Notes under the pieces: generated by a model | Told to the model about the DNA's origin: nothing | Database searches by the model: none | The model's input: only the letters and a program-made list of their open reading frames with translations | Program-made: the position numbers and the translations under genes | Assembly: GCA_013115135.1 (NCBI GenBank) | Contig: JABANP010000017.1 | Location: 62,001 to 126,000 of the forward strand | Source: Perkinsus olseni | Lineage: Eukaryota > Perkinsozoa > Perkinsida > Perkinsidae | Length of the DNA: 64,000 nt | Reading direction: 5' to 3' | Part shown: piece by piece, positions 54,601 through 64,000 of the stretch | How positions within the stretch are numbered: position 1 is the stretch's first letter | How the letters are laid out: each line of letters begins with the position of its first letter

Positions 54601-56900
54601 GAGCACATAGAACGGGGACGAACATGACGGGACGTGACCATATTGAAGACGCTGTGGTACGCCCCGGAGCTCCGACTAAAAAAAACATAATGTGGTCTGG
54701 TTCAGCACTGCATGCGCAGAAAATGCTGCGAGTGATGGAAATCCCGTCGTCGCGAGTTCCATACGGGGTGAAGCACACCTGCTGTAGGTCCTACAGGGTA
54801 GGGCCACTACGTTGCAGGACTCGTGCCGGTTTAACGGCCAAACTAACCGAATGGGGCAACCCCGCCGCCTGAGGCTGAGGTGAATCATAGCTGTGTCGAA
54901 GCTGCTGGATACACAGGAATGCGATGGATCAAGGTCGCCCCCAGACTGGAGGAGACACTGACTGGGGGCTCCAGTCAGTCACTGGTGAGGTTGCGCGTTG
55001 ATGCAAATGTCGCGCCGAGAAGCGGAAGTTCCGCTTCGGAACTGTAGCATAGTCGGGACTCCCGAACCAGCCTCCCGACTCGGGAGGCCGTATGCGCGAG
55101 GTGCTAGTACAACCCCGACACCCACCGAGGAAGAATCTCCGGGAAGGCCTCGTGAAGGCCGTGCCTACTACCGAAGCAGCACGAGTCAGTGGCCGGAGAA
55201 GAGGGTAGGAGAAACTTCCCCGTGGGAAGCGACACCAGCCGCCGGAAGGTTGTAGAGAGAAGGAAGCAGAACCCGGACACGTCTGAGGCTCGGACTCCGA
55301 GCAACACCTGATGCTCGATGAACTGCATGCCGGGTTGGTGCACCGGCAGCGCAGATCCTGCGCCGCAGAATGGTGGCTGCTCGGGTAGCGGCAGTGCAGT
55401 ACCCACAAGCGGTAATCTGCCCGCCCTGTACCGTCGGGTGAGCAGTGCTCACTGAGCACGAAACGGAGTCTACGCGGGAAGCGTCACCAGAGTGGAGGAC
55501 AAAAACCATGAGCGAAGTAGACGACTCAAAACGACGTGAACGGGCACGTAGCTCCACGAACTGTGTGACACAAGAGCTGGTGGCTGTGGACCACAGTCTG
55601 TGGTATGAGACAAAAGGAGTTGTCACAAATCACGCGTATAAAGTGGACACACAAATGGTCGCGAGTCGCCACTGGAGATAACGACACCGAAGCTCATGAC
55701 GCAACTAGCGTCACGTAACGAGAGAATGAGTCCGGCGGACTCAGTCCGCGCAGGCGCTACAAACGACAGAGTAGCCGCGGTGGCTGAACAGTGCAGCGGA
55801 GCCTGGAGTTACTCCAGGAGTTCACCTCCTCGACCGCCTTCGCGACTCGCGGGCGGGCGGGAAACCCAGCGGGAGCCTACCTCTGGCTCTGAGGCTGAGA
55901 GCGAATGAGTAAGCCGTTCCGCTAGTCTGCAAGAGCAGGACACTATCAGTGGAAGCTTCCATTGAGCAGGACGCCATCATGCACAGGATGAAGTCCGTCC
56001 ACCCAGGTGCCATGGTGCAGAGCAGTGAGTCATCCCTAAGCTGGGAGCCCTGACCCGTGCAAGGTGCAGTGGGGCCAACATGGCCGGGCCAATTGCGTCA
56101 GGCGATCCGAACCACTGCCGGGCAACGGACTGGGGTAGCGCGGAAAGGACCGAGTCGGTCCGACCGACGCGGTGTGCAGTGACTGCCGCAGGTACTCGAA
56201 GCGAGCGAACAGCCCATCGCGGAAACCTGCGCTGTCCACACTGCGGAACACACAGGGACCAACTCTGGGGTAGGCACAGCGTGGACTTGCAAAGCTGCAA
56301 ACCCAAGGTCCATGCGAACTGCGCGAAGGACGAACCCAAGAGACTTGAGGAAACAGAGCCCGGTCAACCCCTTGGTCCGCACGAAGATAGCGGGAAAGCA
56401 GACCGGGCAGTGCCGGATATGTGTCGGTGCAGCCAATGCGGCAGAAGGGTAGGGTAACCCTAGTAGGGTAATGTTTGCCAGGCGCGGAGGGTGTACAGTG
56501 CACGGGTCGTCGTGACGTGACTCGGAACCGTGAATCCGGAGATGTCCTAGTGTCGATCCCGGATCCACCCTGGTGTCGATCGGGCGGACCGCCCGAAGTA
56601 AGAGTACGCGACGAGGGCGAGGCGGCCTGTCACAGGAGCAAGACAAAAGGAGCCTCGAGACCTCTAGGGGGCAGGTCCTCGAGAACCTCAGATCCACGTG
56701 AGGCCCGTGACGTGACCACTTGGGCGGTCCCAGAGCAGAAGAAATGCAAGACAGAGAGCCAGATTATGGCGTACGAGCTGGACGATGGTAGGTACTGATC
56801 CCCGCAGGGTAAGGAAGCAGACTCATCGCGACGCAGAAGCGGTAACGGCGAAGGGGAGCCGAGGAGCAGGCCAGCTAGTAGCCACGAATCGGATAGAGGG
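54601..56900. other. GC-rich, decayed retroelement DNA
   Basis: Long open frames on both strands are a result of high GC and stop-poor composition. The plus strand is purine-rich. No intact domain is recognised. It probably belongs to the same element family as the 56.9-58.5 kb fragments. Confidence 0.4.
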
Positions 56901-56949
56901 TGCCACCCACTAGCCCACTGGGAGGGGTCGGGGACAAGATAGCGGCAAA

Positions 56950-57025
56950 GCCGCTGAAGGTGTACGTGAGTAGAGTAACAAGCGGAGCTAATGCGGCCGA
57001 TGCCCCCCTCGAAGGGGAACCCAAG
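56950..57025 (+). pseudogene. Degenerate RNase H end, fragment 1
   Basis: YVSRVTSGANAADAPLEGE resembles the V.S..NPAD.PSR motif that ends DIRS-type RNase H domains (INRVTSEENPADLPSRL in the intact element near 61.48 kb). Confidence 0.55.
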
Positions 57026-57374
57026 ACCGCAAGAGAGGAAGGATGTGCCACGAAAGGCGTAGAGGCGTGTACTAAGGTGGTACTATGAACCCCCGAGCCT
57101 GGGGGCCCCGGGAAGGAGCAGTCCCTCTAAGAGGGAACTTCCCTCAGGAAGCAACTAGGCCGAAGCAGACGTGTAGTAGTGGAGTAAGCAGGGAAGGAGA
57201 GAACCACGGCTTGGCGGGATCCCCGCCGAGAAACCGAGCAGCCGATAAGGCGCTCAAGGCTAAGCGAGGGAACCCGGGAACCGCAAGTCCGGAAGGCGGG
57301 AAGCGTCCGCCGGGAACGTCGGGGCGAAGAGGGAGGCGGCGCCGCAGCCGACGGCAACCGCTGCTATGGCGGAT

Positions 57375-57540
57375 GTGAACCGCGTAGTCTGCCAGATGTG
57401 AAAGACTCCCACAGCCTGTGGGAGGCTCTCACAGTCTGTGGGCCACAGGGAGGATATCGCGGTGGACCACAACGGCACGTTGTCGCACGGGTAGAGTCGG
57501 AAGCGAACCCGGCTGACAAACCCTCCCGAGGTGAGGGTGT
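57375..57540 (+). pseudogene. Degenerate RNase H end, fragment 2
   Basis: VARVESEANPADKPSRGEG is encoded at about 57483-57537, downstream of a DVNRVVCQM-like segment. It is the second of three plus-strand copies. Confidence 0.65.
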
Positions 57541-57796
57541 AGGCCGGCGATGGAAAAAAAAGGTTGTGTTCCATCTGCAGTCGTGCACCCGTGAGGCACT
57601 GAACCGGCGGGCCTGTCGCTACAGGTGGTGGTCAGCTGGGAAGTTGCAGGAGAAGTTCTCCTGGACAACAGACTATAACACGGCGCCAAGAAAGTTCCCA
57701 CAACGCGCAGAGAGTGTTGGCACAACACTGGGAAAGTTGGGATCTGGCGAGTCACAGAGACCCGTAGCATGAGATACGGCGCCGCCGTGACGGCGG

Positions 57797-58190
57797 TCCA
57801 AGCCTCGAGGTAGTCGAGTCGAGTACAGACGGAGGCGCCAAGAAACAAGCAGCGAGGAGGAGAGCACGGATCGTGCACGAGGGGGAGGGAAGTCAGAGTG
57901 GCGCGTGAACGTGACAGCGGGCCACTGGCAAAGCACGAGGGAGCGGGGTAGTGTGCAAGGCACGACCCCTAGGCAAGGCGCAAGGAGCGGTCCCAGCCTC
58001 GAGTACGGTCGGAGGCGCCAGGGATCCTGGCCCAGGGGACACGCGCCGGGGAGAGGAGCACGGAGCGCGCACGAGAACGAGGGGAGCCAGAGGGGCACGT
58101 GAGCGTGACAGCGTACCACTGGCAAGGCACGAGGGGGAGAGGAAGTGTGCAAGGCACGACCCCTGGGCAAGGCGCAAGGAGTGACGGGGG
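57797..58190. repeat. Tandem repeat of ~195-bp unit, two copies
   Basis: Words such as GTGTGCAAGGCACGACCCCT, GGCAAGGCGCAAGGAG, CGGAGGCGCCA and GTGACAGCG(G/T) recur in the same order in two successive units. Confidence 0.75.
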
Positions 58191-58329
58191 CAGTGGAGCA
58201 AGGTGAGACTCAGCCGCAAAGGGAGTCGCAGGCCCAGCTCGGCGCGTTGTAGAAACCGTCTGGGACGCCCTTTCTACGAGAAAGGGAGCAGAAAGTCTAC
58301 AGCGCACCCGACAACAGAGTGGCCGACAC

Positions 58330-58490
58330 CAACTCGGCAGGTGAAGAAGGAGTCAGCCGCCTCGTCGGACGTGAACGGCGTAGTCGGGCGGTTGTGGGAA
58401 TACGTTGCCGTGAACCACATCGCGATGCATGTCTCCCGAGTAGCCTCAGAAGCAAACCCAGCGGACAAGCCGTCCCGAGGCAAAGCTGGG
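58330..58490 (+). pseudogene. Degenerate RNase H end, fragment 3
   Basis: SDVNGVVGRLWEYVAVNHIA is followed by VSRVASEANPADKPSRG at about 58430-58480. This is the best preserved of three RNase H tails on the plus strand. It is followed by a stop and unrelated repeats. Confidence 0.7.
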
Positions 58491-58774
58491 GAGACACACT
58501 GGGAATTAGTGGCGTGTGTACCCCCGCCGGGGGTCCCCCGGCGGTCGTACATCCGTGACGCCTAGAGAAGGAGAGAACCCGCGGGGGTCCCCCCCCGGGG
58601 GGAAGAGGAGCGCACGTGGGCCCCAGGAAGTGGAGACAAGCACAGTTTCGTAACGCCTGTGTGTTGAGTCAAGTGGTAACCCGGGGGTAAAGTGCTGCAC
58701 GGGTGCGTGCATGGGAGCCACAGTGGCTCAGCCACTGGCGGGAGGCGGGTAGCACGGCAGGAGGGAGGCAGAGT

Positions 58775-59085
58775 GTGCCAAATGGGAGCGTGAGAGTCCC
58801 GAGAGTCGTGAGAGACTGCAGGTGAGGGAGGTAACACGCCAGGAGGGAGGCAGAGTGTGCCAAAGGGGAGCGTGAGAGTCCCGAGAGCCGTGAGAGACGG
58901 CAGGTGAGGGAGAGCCCAATAGGAGCGTGAGAGTCCCGAGAGCCGTGAGAGACGGCAGGTGAGGGAGAGCCCAATGGGAGCGTGAGAGTCCCGAGAGCCG
59001 TGAGAGACGGCAGGTGAGGGAGAGCCCAATGGGAGCGTGAGAGTCCCGAGAGCCGTGAGAGACGGCAGGTGAGGGGGAGCCCCAA
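58775..59085. repeat. 55-bp tandem repeat, about five units
   Basis: GAGAGTCCCGAGAGCCGTGA recurs at 55-bp spacing near 58930, 58985 and 59040, with two longer-spaced variants before (near 58790 and 58878). The long minus-strand frame across it (58562-59191) is a by-product of the 3n-compatible composition and not a credible protein. Confidence 0.85.
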
Positions 59086-59161
59086 GGAGGAGAGGGCGGC
59101 GGAGCAAGGTGAACTCAACCTGGCGGGAGCTGCAAACCGAGCTCGTGTCCGGAGCGACGTA

Positions 59162-59228
59162 GGTCAAAAACATCGACAGGACACCCGGCACTACCGTGCC
59201 AGACGCTGACCTCTCACGATGAACGGCT
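59162..59228. repeat. Retroelement block R3, copy 2
   Basis: This is identical to 53687-53754. Unique sequence follows. Confidence 0.9.
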
Positions 59229-59629
59229 TGTGGCAGGAGGATCTGCCCGCTCCTGTTGGCCAGTGTTCTAGCTGCGAGATATCGATTGTTCGCTATATGT
59301 AAATCGACTCCGTTCGGCCTTACTTGCTGCTTTAACTTTTTGACTGTGCGGCCCGCGCGTGCAAGGTAGACAGATAGACAGTATTTGGCGGGCGCGAGAG
59401 TGTTAAGCGCAGCTTGTATGTGTATGCGTCAAAGGATCGATTGCATTTAGAGTCTTTCGTGGATTCTTTTGTGGATTACAGTTGGCCCGTCCGCCAACTC
59501 GTCAGCAGCAGCTCAACTATTATCTGATATCTGTATTGCCTTTGGGATTGTGTTACCAGAGTCACTGGCATCGACTACCTATAGTATCAATCGACGACTC
59601 GATCACGACGTTGAAGATTTCCGCCCACA
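59229..59629. other. Unique insert between R3 and R2
   Basis: The sequence is less GC-rich than its surroundings and lacks a recognisable gene. It could be a remnant of host DNA or of another element. Confidence 0.4.
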
Positions 59630-59732
59630 GGCTCGGTGACGTACACCGCCCCGCACGCATACACACGATTGTCTCCTGCGGCGGACTACCGTGGATTTTC
59701 CTTCGACACACGGAGTGTATCGATTACTAAAG
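59630..59732. repeat. Retroelement block R2, copy 2
   Basis: This is identical to 53751-53850. Confidence 0.9.
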
Positions 59733-59789
59733 ATATGGGGGCGCGCTCCCGTGGCGTGCTAGTCACTTCGTGTGCGAACACACGCCGCG

Positions 59790-60054
59790 AACTAACACAT
59801 ACCCCACTGGAGCGACGCCAACACGACACAGTGTAATTATACATGGGAAAACCTTCAGCCCGTACGCTGGGAGCGTGGGGGAAGTCTAGCGATTGATTGC
59901 TGAATAGTCTCAGTCGGACGCACGGACCTGGGCTTGGCATACGAGGCTAGCAGAGACAGCCGATATAACCGCCATGGCGCAGGCCGTGGGCACGATGTCG
60001 AGAGATGGTGGAAGTGTGGTAGGAGCACAACCGCAGAGGGAGCCTATAGAGGCC
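59790..60054. repeat. Retroelement terminal block R1, copy 2
   Basis: This is the partner of 53201-53465. The recombinase frame ends inside it (stop at 60044-60046), so the terminal repeat supplies the last codons. Confidence 0.9.
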
Positions 60055-61213
60055 CATGTGACGGGATCCCTCCGCGGTCAGCCCCATTGGTAGCATTTGT
60101 ACCCTTGTCCGATTCGACGATGTTCCCCATTAGCTGAAGGAATTCCAGGCTCTCGGCCTTGTGCAGGTCCATGTAGCGCTTGTAGCTGCTGCTGCAGACC
60201 TGTTGATGTCGCAGTACTTGGGTTAGGGTCGCCTGGCCGCCTCCGGTAGTTAGGTCTTCAGTGGAGCCCCTCCTCAGGCTGTGGGAGGCGTAGGCCGAGA
60301 CCTCGGTCTCAGGATAGCCGCATAGTGTTAGCGTCCTTCGCAGCTCGCCGTTGAAGTGCTCGAGAGACATTGGGAACCAGCGCCCGAACCGAGGACTGCT
60401 CGTCGTGGGGCCCATGTGAGGCGGCGAGCCAGTCAGAAGGTCGTGTAGGTAGCGGAGTCGGTGGGAGGCACAGAACTCCGGGTCAACTCGGCATACACAG
60501 GGACGCTGTATCTCCGTGGGCTCCGGGATGTTTTTCCTGCGCTTGAGGTGTATCGTGAAGCCCCCCTCTTTGTCGAAGGAGATGGCAGAGTCGTTCAGGA
60601 TGAGCAGCTCGGACCGTACCCGGAGAGCGCAGCTGTAGGCCGTTAGGCAGGCGACGGCGAACCGGGCCGTCTTGAAGGCGTCCATTAGAGTGTCGTTGTC
60701 GCAGGGAGTCTTTGTGGCGGCTTCCCAGGTGTGGTCAGCGCGCTTGACGATAGACTTGACCGTGGCGTAGTGGATACCCCGCTTGCCTTGGGGCTTCGGG
60801 CTCAGGCGGAAGACCGCACGCATAGAGTTTGAGACGACGTCGCTGTTGAAGGCGTCCATGCAGTCGTCCGAGTGGGAGACCAGGCGCGTGAAGAACTTGA
60901 CGCCGTTCATGTAGTTCTTGAGGGTACTGTGGCACCGGAAGCAGCGTATAGCCCACCACGCCAAGACGAGCGGTTTAGGGGGAAAGTAGTCGCTCACCTC
61001 CAGGGCCCGGCAGAACCTGGCATAGTGTCTCGCGCCTTGTAAGTAGGTCTTGAAAGTAGAGCTCTCGACGCTCCTCAGATGCCGTAGGATCCTCGTTGCC
61101 TCGAGATGGCGAGAGATGTCATGTGGGGTCTGACCTGAAGTGACAAGGGAAAAGATAAAGCTGAAAAGGTACAGCTGCGGGGCAGAGCAAGTTGCGCGGG
61201 CGGTGTCCGCCAT
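60044..61213 (-). CDS. Tyrosine recombinase of a DIRS/Ngaro-like retroelement
   Basis: This 389-aa frame would integrate the circular cDNA. A core-binding region (STFKTYLQGARHYARFCRAL, HSTLKNYMNGVKFF) precedes the catalytic domain. The first arginine is in SCALRVRSELLIL, the His and second Arg in YASHSLRRGSTEDL, and the nucleophile tyrosine is probably in SSSYKRYMDLHKAE. All four key positions appear intact. It follows the RT-RNase H frame in the same orientation, the usual order in DIRS/Ngaro elements, and ends in terminal block R1. It has no introns. Confidence 0.88.
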   Translation of the reverse strand: MADTARATCSAPQLYLFSFIFSLVTSGQTPHDISRHLEATRILRHLRSVESSTFKTYLQGARHYARFCRALEVSDYFPPKPLVLAWWAIRCFRCHSTLKNYMNGVKFFTRLVSHSDDCMDAFNSDVVSNSMRAVFRLSPKPQGKRGIHYATVKSIVKRADHTWEAATKTPCDNDTLMDAFKTARFAVACLTAYSCALRVRSELLILNDSAISFDKEGGFTIHLKRRKNIPEPTEIQRPCVCRVDPEFCASHRLRYLHDLLTGSPPHMGPTTSSPRFGRWFPMSLEHFNGELRRTLTLCGYPETEVSAYASHSLRRGSTEDLTTGGGQATLTQVLRHQQVCSSSYKRYMDLHKAESLEFLQLMGNIVESDKGTNATNGADRGGIPSHGPL

Positions 61214-61367
61214 CGAAGGGTAACCCGAAGCAGGTGGTGACCACCGTTGGGGGACGCGGGTGGCCCGTCGTGCCCTCTCTAGCGCAAGCGCGGCGGCCTT
61301 AGCTAGAAACGAAGGTAGTGGTGGCCACTGTTGGGGTGACGGTGCCCGTCCGCGGGGGTGCCGTAGC
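61214..61367. other. Linker between RNase H and recombinase frames
   Basis: This is a short G/C-rich linker with the word GTGGTGACCACCG / GTGGTGGCCACTG repeated near 61233 and 61318. Confidence 0.4.
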
Positions 61368-63458
61368 TCACTTGAGCTCCTGTAGCCATTCGCGCCAGGG
61401 GGGAGTGGTCTCCATATTGCTTGTCGTCCACCCCAGCCTCCGGGTTGTGTCAGTCCTCAGGCGGCTGGGTAGGTCGGCGGGGTTTTCCTCGGAGGTAACC
61501 CGGTTAATCCAGAGGCCCACGTTGTTCTCGGCGCAGAGTTTCCATGTGGCCGCTACCAGGTTGTTGATGTTCCTGCAGGGGGAAGATCCCTTAGTGAGGG
61601 CCCCCTGTGCGACCGTGGAGTCCGTGTAGAGGGAGATGTTGATGCCGCCGGTTCGCCGAAGTAGAAGCTGCAGAGGGACCGTAGTGGTAAGCCAGTGGTG
61701 TAGTGCGATTGGGATCGCCATGACCTCCAGTGGATGGATGTCGGTCTGCCGTTGCTCCAGAAAGTCGAAGACGTCCGCGGGGAGTGGCCAGGAGAGGCAG
61801 AACACGCGCTGGTGGTTGGGGATCGCAAGAACCGCTCCAATGCCGCCGCTCTTCGCGGTTGGGGGGTCGCCGGTGTAGGAGAACTCGGCGTCGGTGTAGA
61901 GGATGACATGCGGGGTGTTGGCGTGGAGGTGCACGATCTTCCTAGGGCAGGCCGTAATGGCCCATCTGAACCACCTGAGCGCTGCCAGGGCCTAGTCGTT
62001 GTTGTTAACATGATGACCGTAGTTGGTGTCGTTGGCCCTGTGGTATAGGGCTCTCAGGAAAGCCCGGCCGCAGCGGCTGTGGAAGCTCGTGGCTGCGAAG
62101 GATAGTCTCCCCGCCAGCTTCGAGGCCTGGGTAGGGGTGATTGACGCTGACTGGAGGTGATCGTCGATGGTTTTGGTCAGCCGCTTGGCCCGATCCGGGC
62201 AGATGTCGAGCGTGATGGAGTCGTCGTCAATCCTCACCAGTATACCTAGGAGCTTGCCTTCGGCGGAGGGCTCGAGCGACTTCTCCCGCTTAACCTCGAA
62301 GCCCAAAAGCTCGTTCAGTCTGATGAAGATCTGGTAGCACAGAGCGGCCTGGTCCTTGTCGCATAAGGAGAAGTAGTCGTCCACGTAACTGAAGGCCAGG
62401 CACTTGAACTCCGCCCGCATGATGGCCACGAGAGCTCTGGCCAGGCGGGTGTACTGCAACATGCTTGCCTTGCTGCCGAACGGTAAGGTGAGGTGTTGGA
62501 AGAAGTTCCAAGTGCCGGTGTTGGGGTTGCGGAGGCGGACGTAGAGGACGTCGTAGTCGTCGCCGTGGACCGGTACCTGGCGGTATGCCTGCCGGTGGTC
62601 GCCCTTCGCGATGACGTAGTGTCTTCTCAGCTTATGCTGCGAGTCGTGCTCCTTGCAGAGTTGTAGGGCGGCGATGAGGTTGTCGAGATTATCCAAGCGG
62701 ATGAGCTCTGGGACCGACGTGAGGAGGTTCACCGACGAGGCCTTCATGTCGTCTATCTCCCGGATCTTGTCGCTCTCGCGCTTGGGGAACCTGGGGGAGT
62801 AGAGCCAGCGCCCGTTGTGGTTGTGGTTGAGCTGTTGCTCGGTGAAGGGGCCTCGTAGTCGGTTGGTAGTGGTCTCGGCCAGGGCCTGTTGCCAGAGTGC
62901 CTCGTCGAGCTCGTGATCGGAGTTCCCACCGTAGTGCCCCAGCTCAGCGCGCTGTTGGGAAGCACCACCGAGATCGGCCTCCTTGTCTACCGGCGGGTCG
63001 GCGTCCTTGGGCTCGTACAGGCCGTTGGTGGTGAGGGTACCGGTGATCCTCATGCCGTCGCAAAGGTCGTGGGGTAGTGCGGTGTCGCAGTGGCCTATAG
63101 TAGTGAGCATCTCAGAGAACAGCGGTAGGTTTACCTTCCTGAGTCTGTGCTGGGTGGCTTCGTCAGCGCCCTGGAGCAGCTCGGCTCTCAGCGCCTCGAT
63201 CTCTGGGGAGGTAGATCGCCTCTCCCAGAATCTGAGCCTCTCTGTGCGATAGTCGTTGAGGGCTTTGGAGTCGCCGATGGCATTAGCCTCCTTGATGGTC
63301 TTGGTGAGCGAGGGCTCCGGGGGGCGTCGAAGGGGTGGGCCGTCTGCTTGGCTTGGTCGATGTGTCTGGACCAGGGATCCGGGGGTTCCGGTGGTACGCT
63401 CGCCTTCGGCGTAGTAGATGTCGGAGTCGGTGATGCGGGGCCTCCGCATGACCGTCAA
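61368..63458 (-). CDS. Reverse transcriptase-RNase H, interrupted by an in-frame TAG
   Basis: One reading frame spans the whole interval on the minus strand. The RT part shows KGDHRQAYRQVPVH, LPFGSKASMLQYTRLARAL and the catalytic FSYVDDYFSL. The thumb/connection ends SFHSRCGRAFLRALYHRAND. After NNND a TAG stop (61992-61994) interrupts, and the frame goes on with ALRWFRWAI, then RNase H motifs ILYTDAEFSYTGD, HPLEVMAI and LYTDSTVAQGAL, ending INRVTSEENPADLPSRL. The RT type, RNase H tail and adjacent recombinase place it with DIRS/Ngaro elements. The 5' end overlaps the gag stop by a few bases; the first true ATG is at 63449. The stop may be one recent mutation or a readthrough point. Confidence 0.88.
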
Positions 63459-64000
63459 TGTTGAGACTTAGATGTCGAGGGGGCGGCAGAGGTCGGTTTC
63501 TTCGCCGGATTGGGGTTGAGCAACACGTCCTCGCGGGAGGCTTTCCCCTTGTGCTGGGCGGCGCCGTGGTTGGAGTTGCGGCATATCCTGCACCGGTGGG
63601 AGTAGGGACAGTTTTTCCTGGTGCAACCTCCCGGCCCCTTGTTGTTAAAGTTGTTGCAGTAGTTGGCTGTAGACCTTTGGCCTCTGCCCGCTTTGCTGGC
63701 GTCGTTCTGTAGAAGTACCATTGCCTCGAGGTCGAGGGTGGAAGTCTCGTGGGAGATGTCAAAGTCGCTGTTGGTGACGCTTTTGACGGCCCACTTCTCT
63801 CTCACTAGTGCGTAATACTTAGCCGACAGGGTGGGGCTATGCTGCGCGGCCAGCTTGGTCAGGGCATTGCAGTAGTTTGCGCCGTCTGCCGGCTTCCAGA
63901 AACCCGCGAGGGTGTAGGCGGTTGCCAAGCACATGCCCCTGGTGGACACCGTCGAGGCGTAGCTGTCGGGTAGCGTCATACCGGTCATGGATATAGGGGT
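63455..64000 (-). CDS. Gag-like protein with zinc knuckle (5' end beyond window)
   Basis: The minus-strand frame is open to the window edge and ends at TGA 63455-63457. It contains a helical region (YCNALTKLAAQHSPTLSAKY, KWAVKSVTNSDFDIS) and a Cys/His cluster (YCNNFNNKGPGGCTRKNC, then SHRCRICRNSNHG) suited to nucleic-acid binding, followed by a Lys/Pro/Ser-rich tail. Its position before RT identifies it as the gag equivalent. The start lies outside the window. Confidence 0.75.
   Translation of the reverse strand, partial: TPISMTGMTLPDSYASTVSTRGMCLATAYTLAGFWKPADGANYCNALTKLAAQHSPTLSAKYYALVREKWAVKSVTNSDFDISHETSTLDLEAMVLLQNDASKAGRGQRSTANYCNNFNNKGPGGCTRKNCPYSHRCRICRNSNHGAAQHKGKASREDVLLNPNPAKKPTSAAPSTSKSQH

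Noticed and set aside
55000..58500. Many long overlapping frames on both strands
   Set aside because: High GC and strand purine bias make stops rare; only the RNase H-like tails could be tied to a known family.
58562..59191. 209-codon minus-strand frame with repeated Leu-Thr-Leu-Pro pattern
   Set aside because: It is produced by the 55-bp tandem repeat, other frames in the same stretch are equally open, and there is no family resemblance.

Overview
The window is eukaryotic nuclear DNA. Genes are split by many short GT...AG introns. It carries SEC63, RCL1, a Sen54 tRNA-splicing endonuclease subunit, a UMPH-1 type 5'-nucleotidase, a PPP phosphatase and a GH99-type endomannosidase, alongside a tyrosine-recombinase (DIRS/Ngaro-like) retroelement and a PIF/Harbinger transposase relic. 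Exon style, balanced base composition and gene content suggest a unicellular alveolate. Perkinsus is my best guess, by inference only, since no rRNA or organelle marker is present.

Layout. 1-17.1 kb: a tandem family of secreted proteins on the plus strand, each rebuilt here from nine exons. There are two complete copies (A, 5805-7720; C, 15237-17116), one copy with a broken exon 8 (B, 10183-11947) and the 3' end of another (1-228). They resemble the 'esterase-like activity of phytase' beta-propeller family (PF13449). A 1.31-kb direct duplication (1-1311 = 7493-8803) carries an inverted pseudo-fragment of the same family. A Harbinger transposase relic, a 31-bp satellite and many short perfect hairpins fill the gaps.

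19-28 kb: a minus-strand housekeeping block with a UMPH-1 5'-nucleotidase (19097-21583), SEN54 (about 22350-23236) and SEC63 (23784 to about 27950). 29-38 kb: a plus-strand block with RCL1 (29325-32066), an unidentified gene (34152-35563) and a PPP phosphatase (36020-37709). 38-48.5 kb: plus-strand exons of one or more large unidentified genes. 48.8-49.8 kb: a GH99 endo-alpha-mannosidase 3' part. 50.0-50.75 kb: a mariner-like MITE. 52.0-53.0 kb: a single-exon secreted CE1/LpqC-type esterase on the minus strand.

53-64 kb: a retrotransposon graveyard. A nearly complete minus-strand element (gag, RT-RNase H, tyrosine recombinase, terminal repeat) runs off the window's right edge. To its left lie shuffled terminal repeats, a second recombinase fragment and three degenerate RNase H ends within purine-rich tandem repeats.

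The most unusual signal is that several SEC63 and RCL1 introns contain tRNA-like sequence (T-arm/B-box, once nearly a whole tRNA-Gly-like body), in most cases close behind the 5' splice site and in either orientation. This looks like intron gain from, or colonisation by, a tRNA-derived element.
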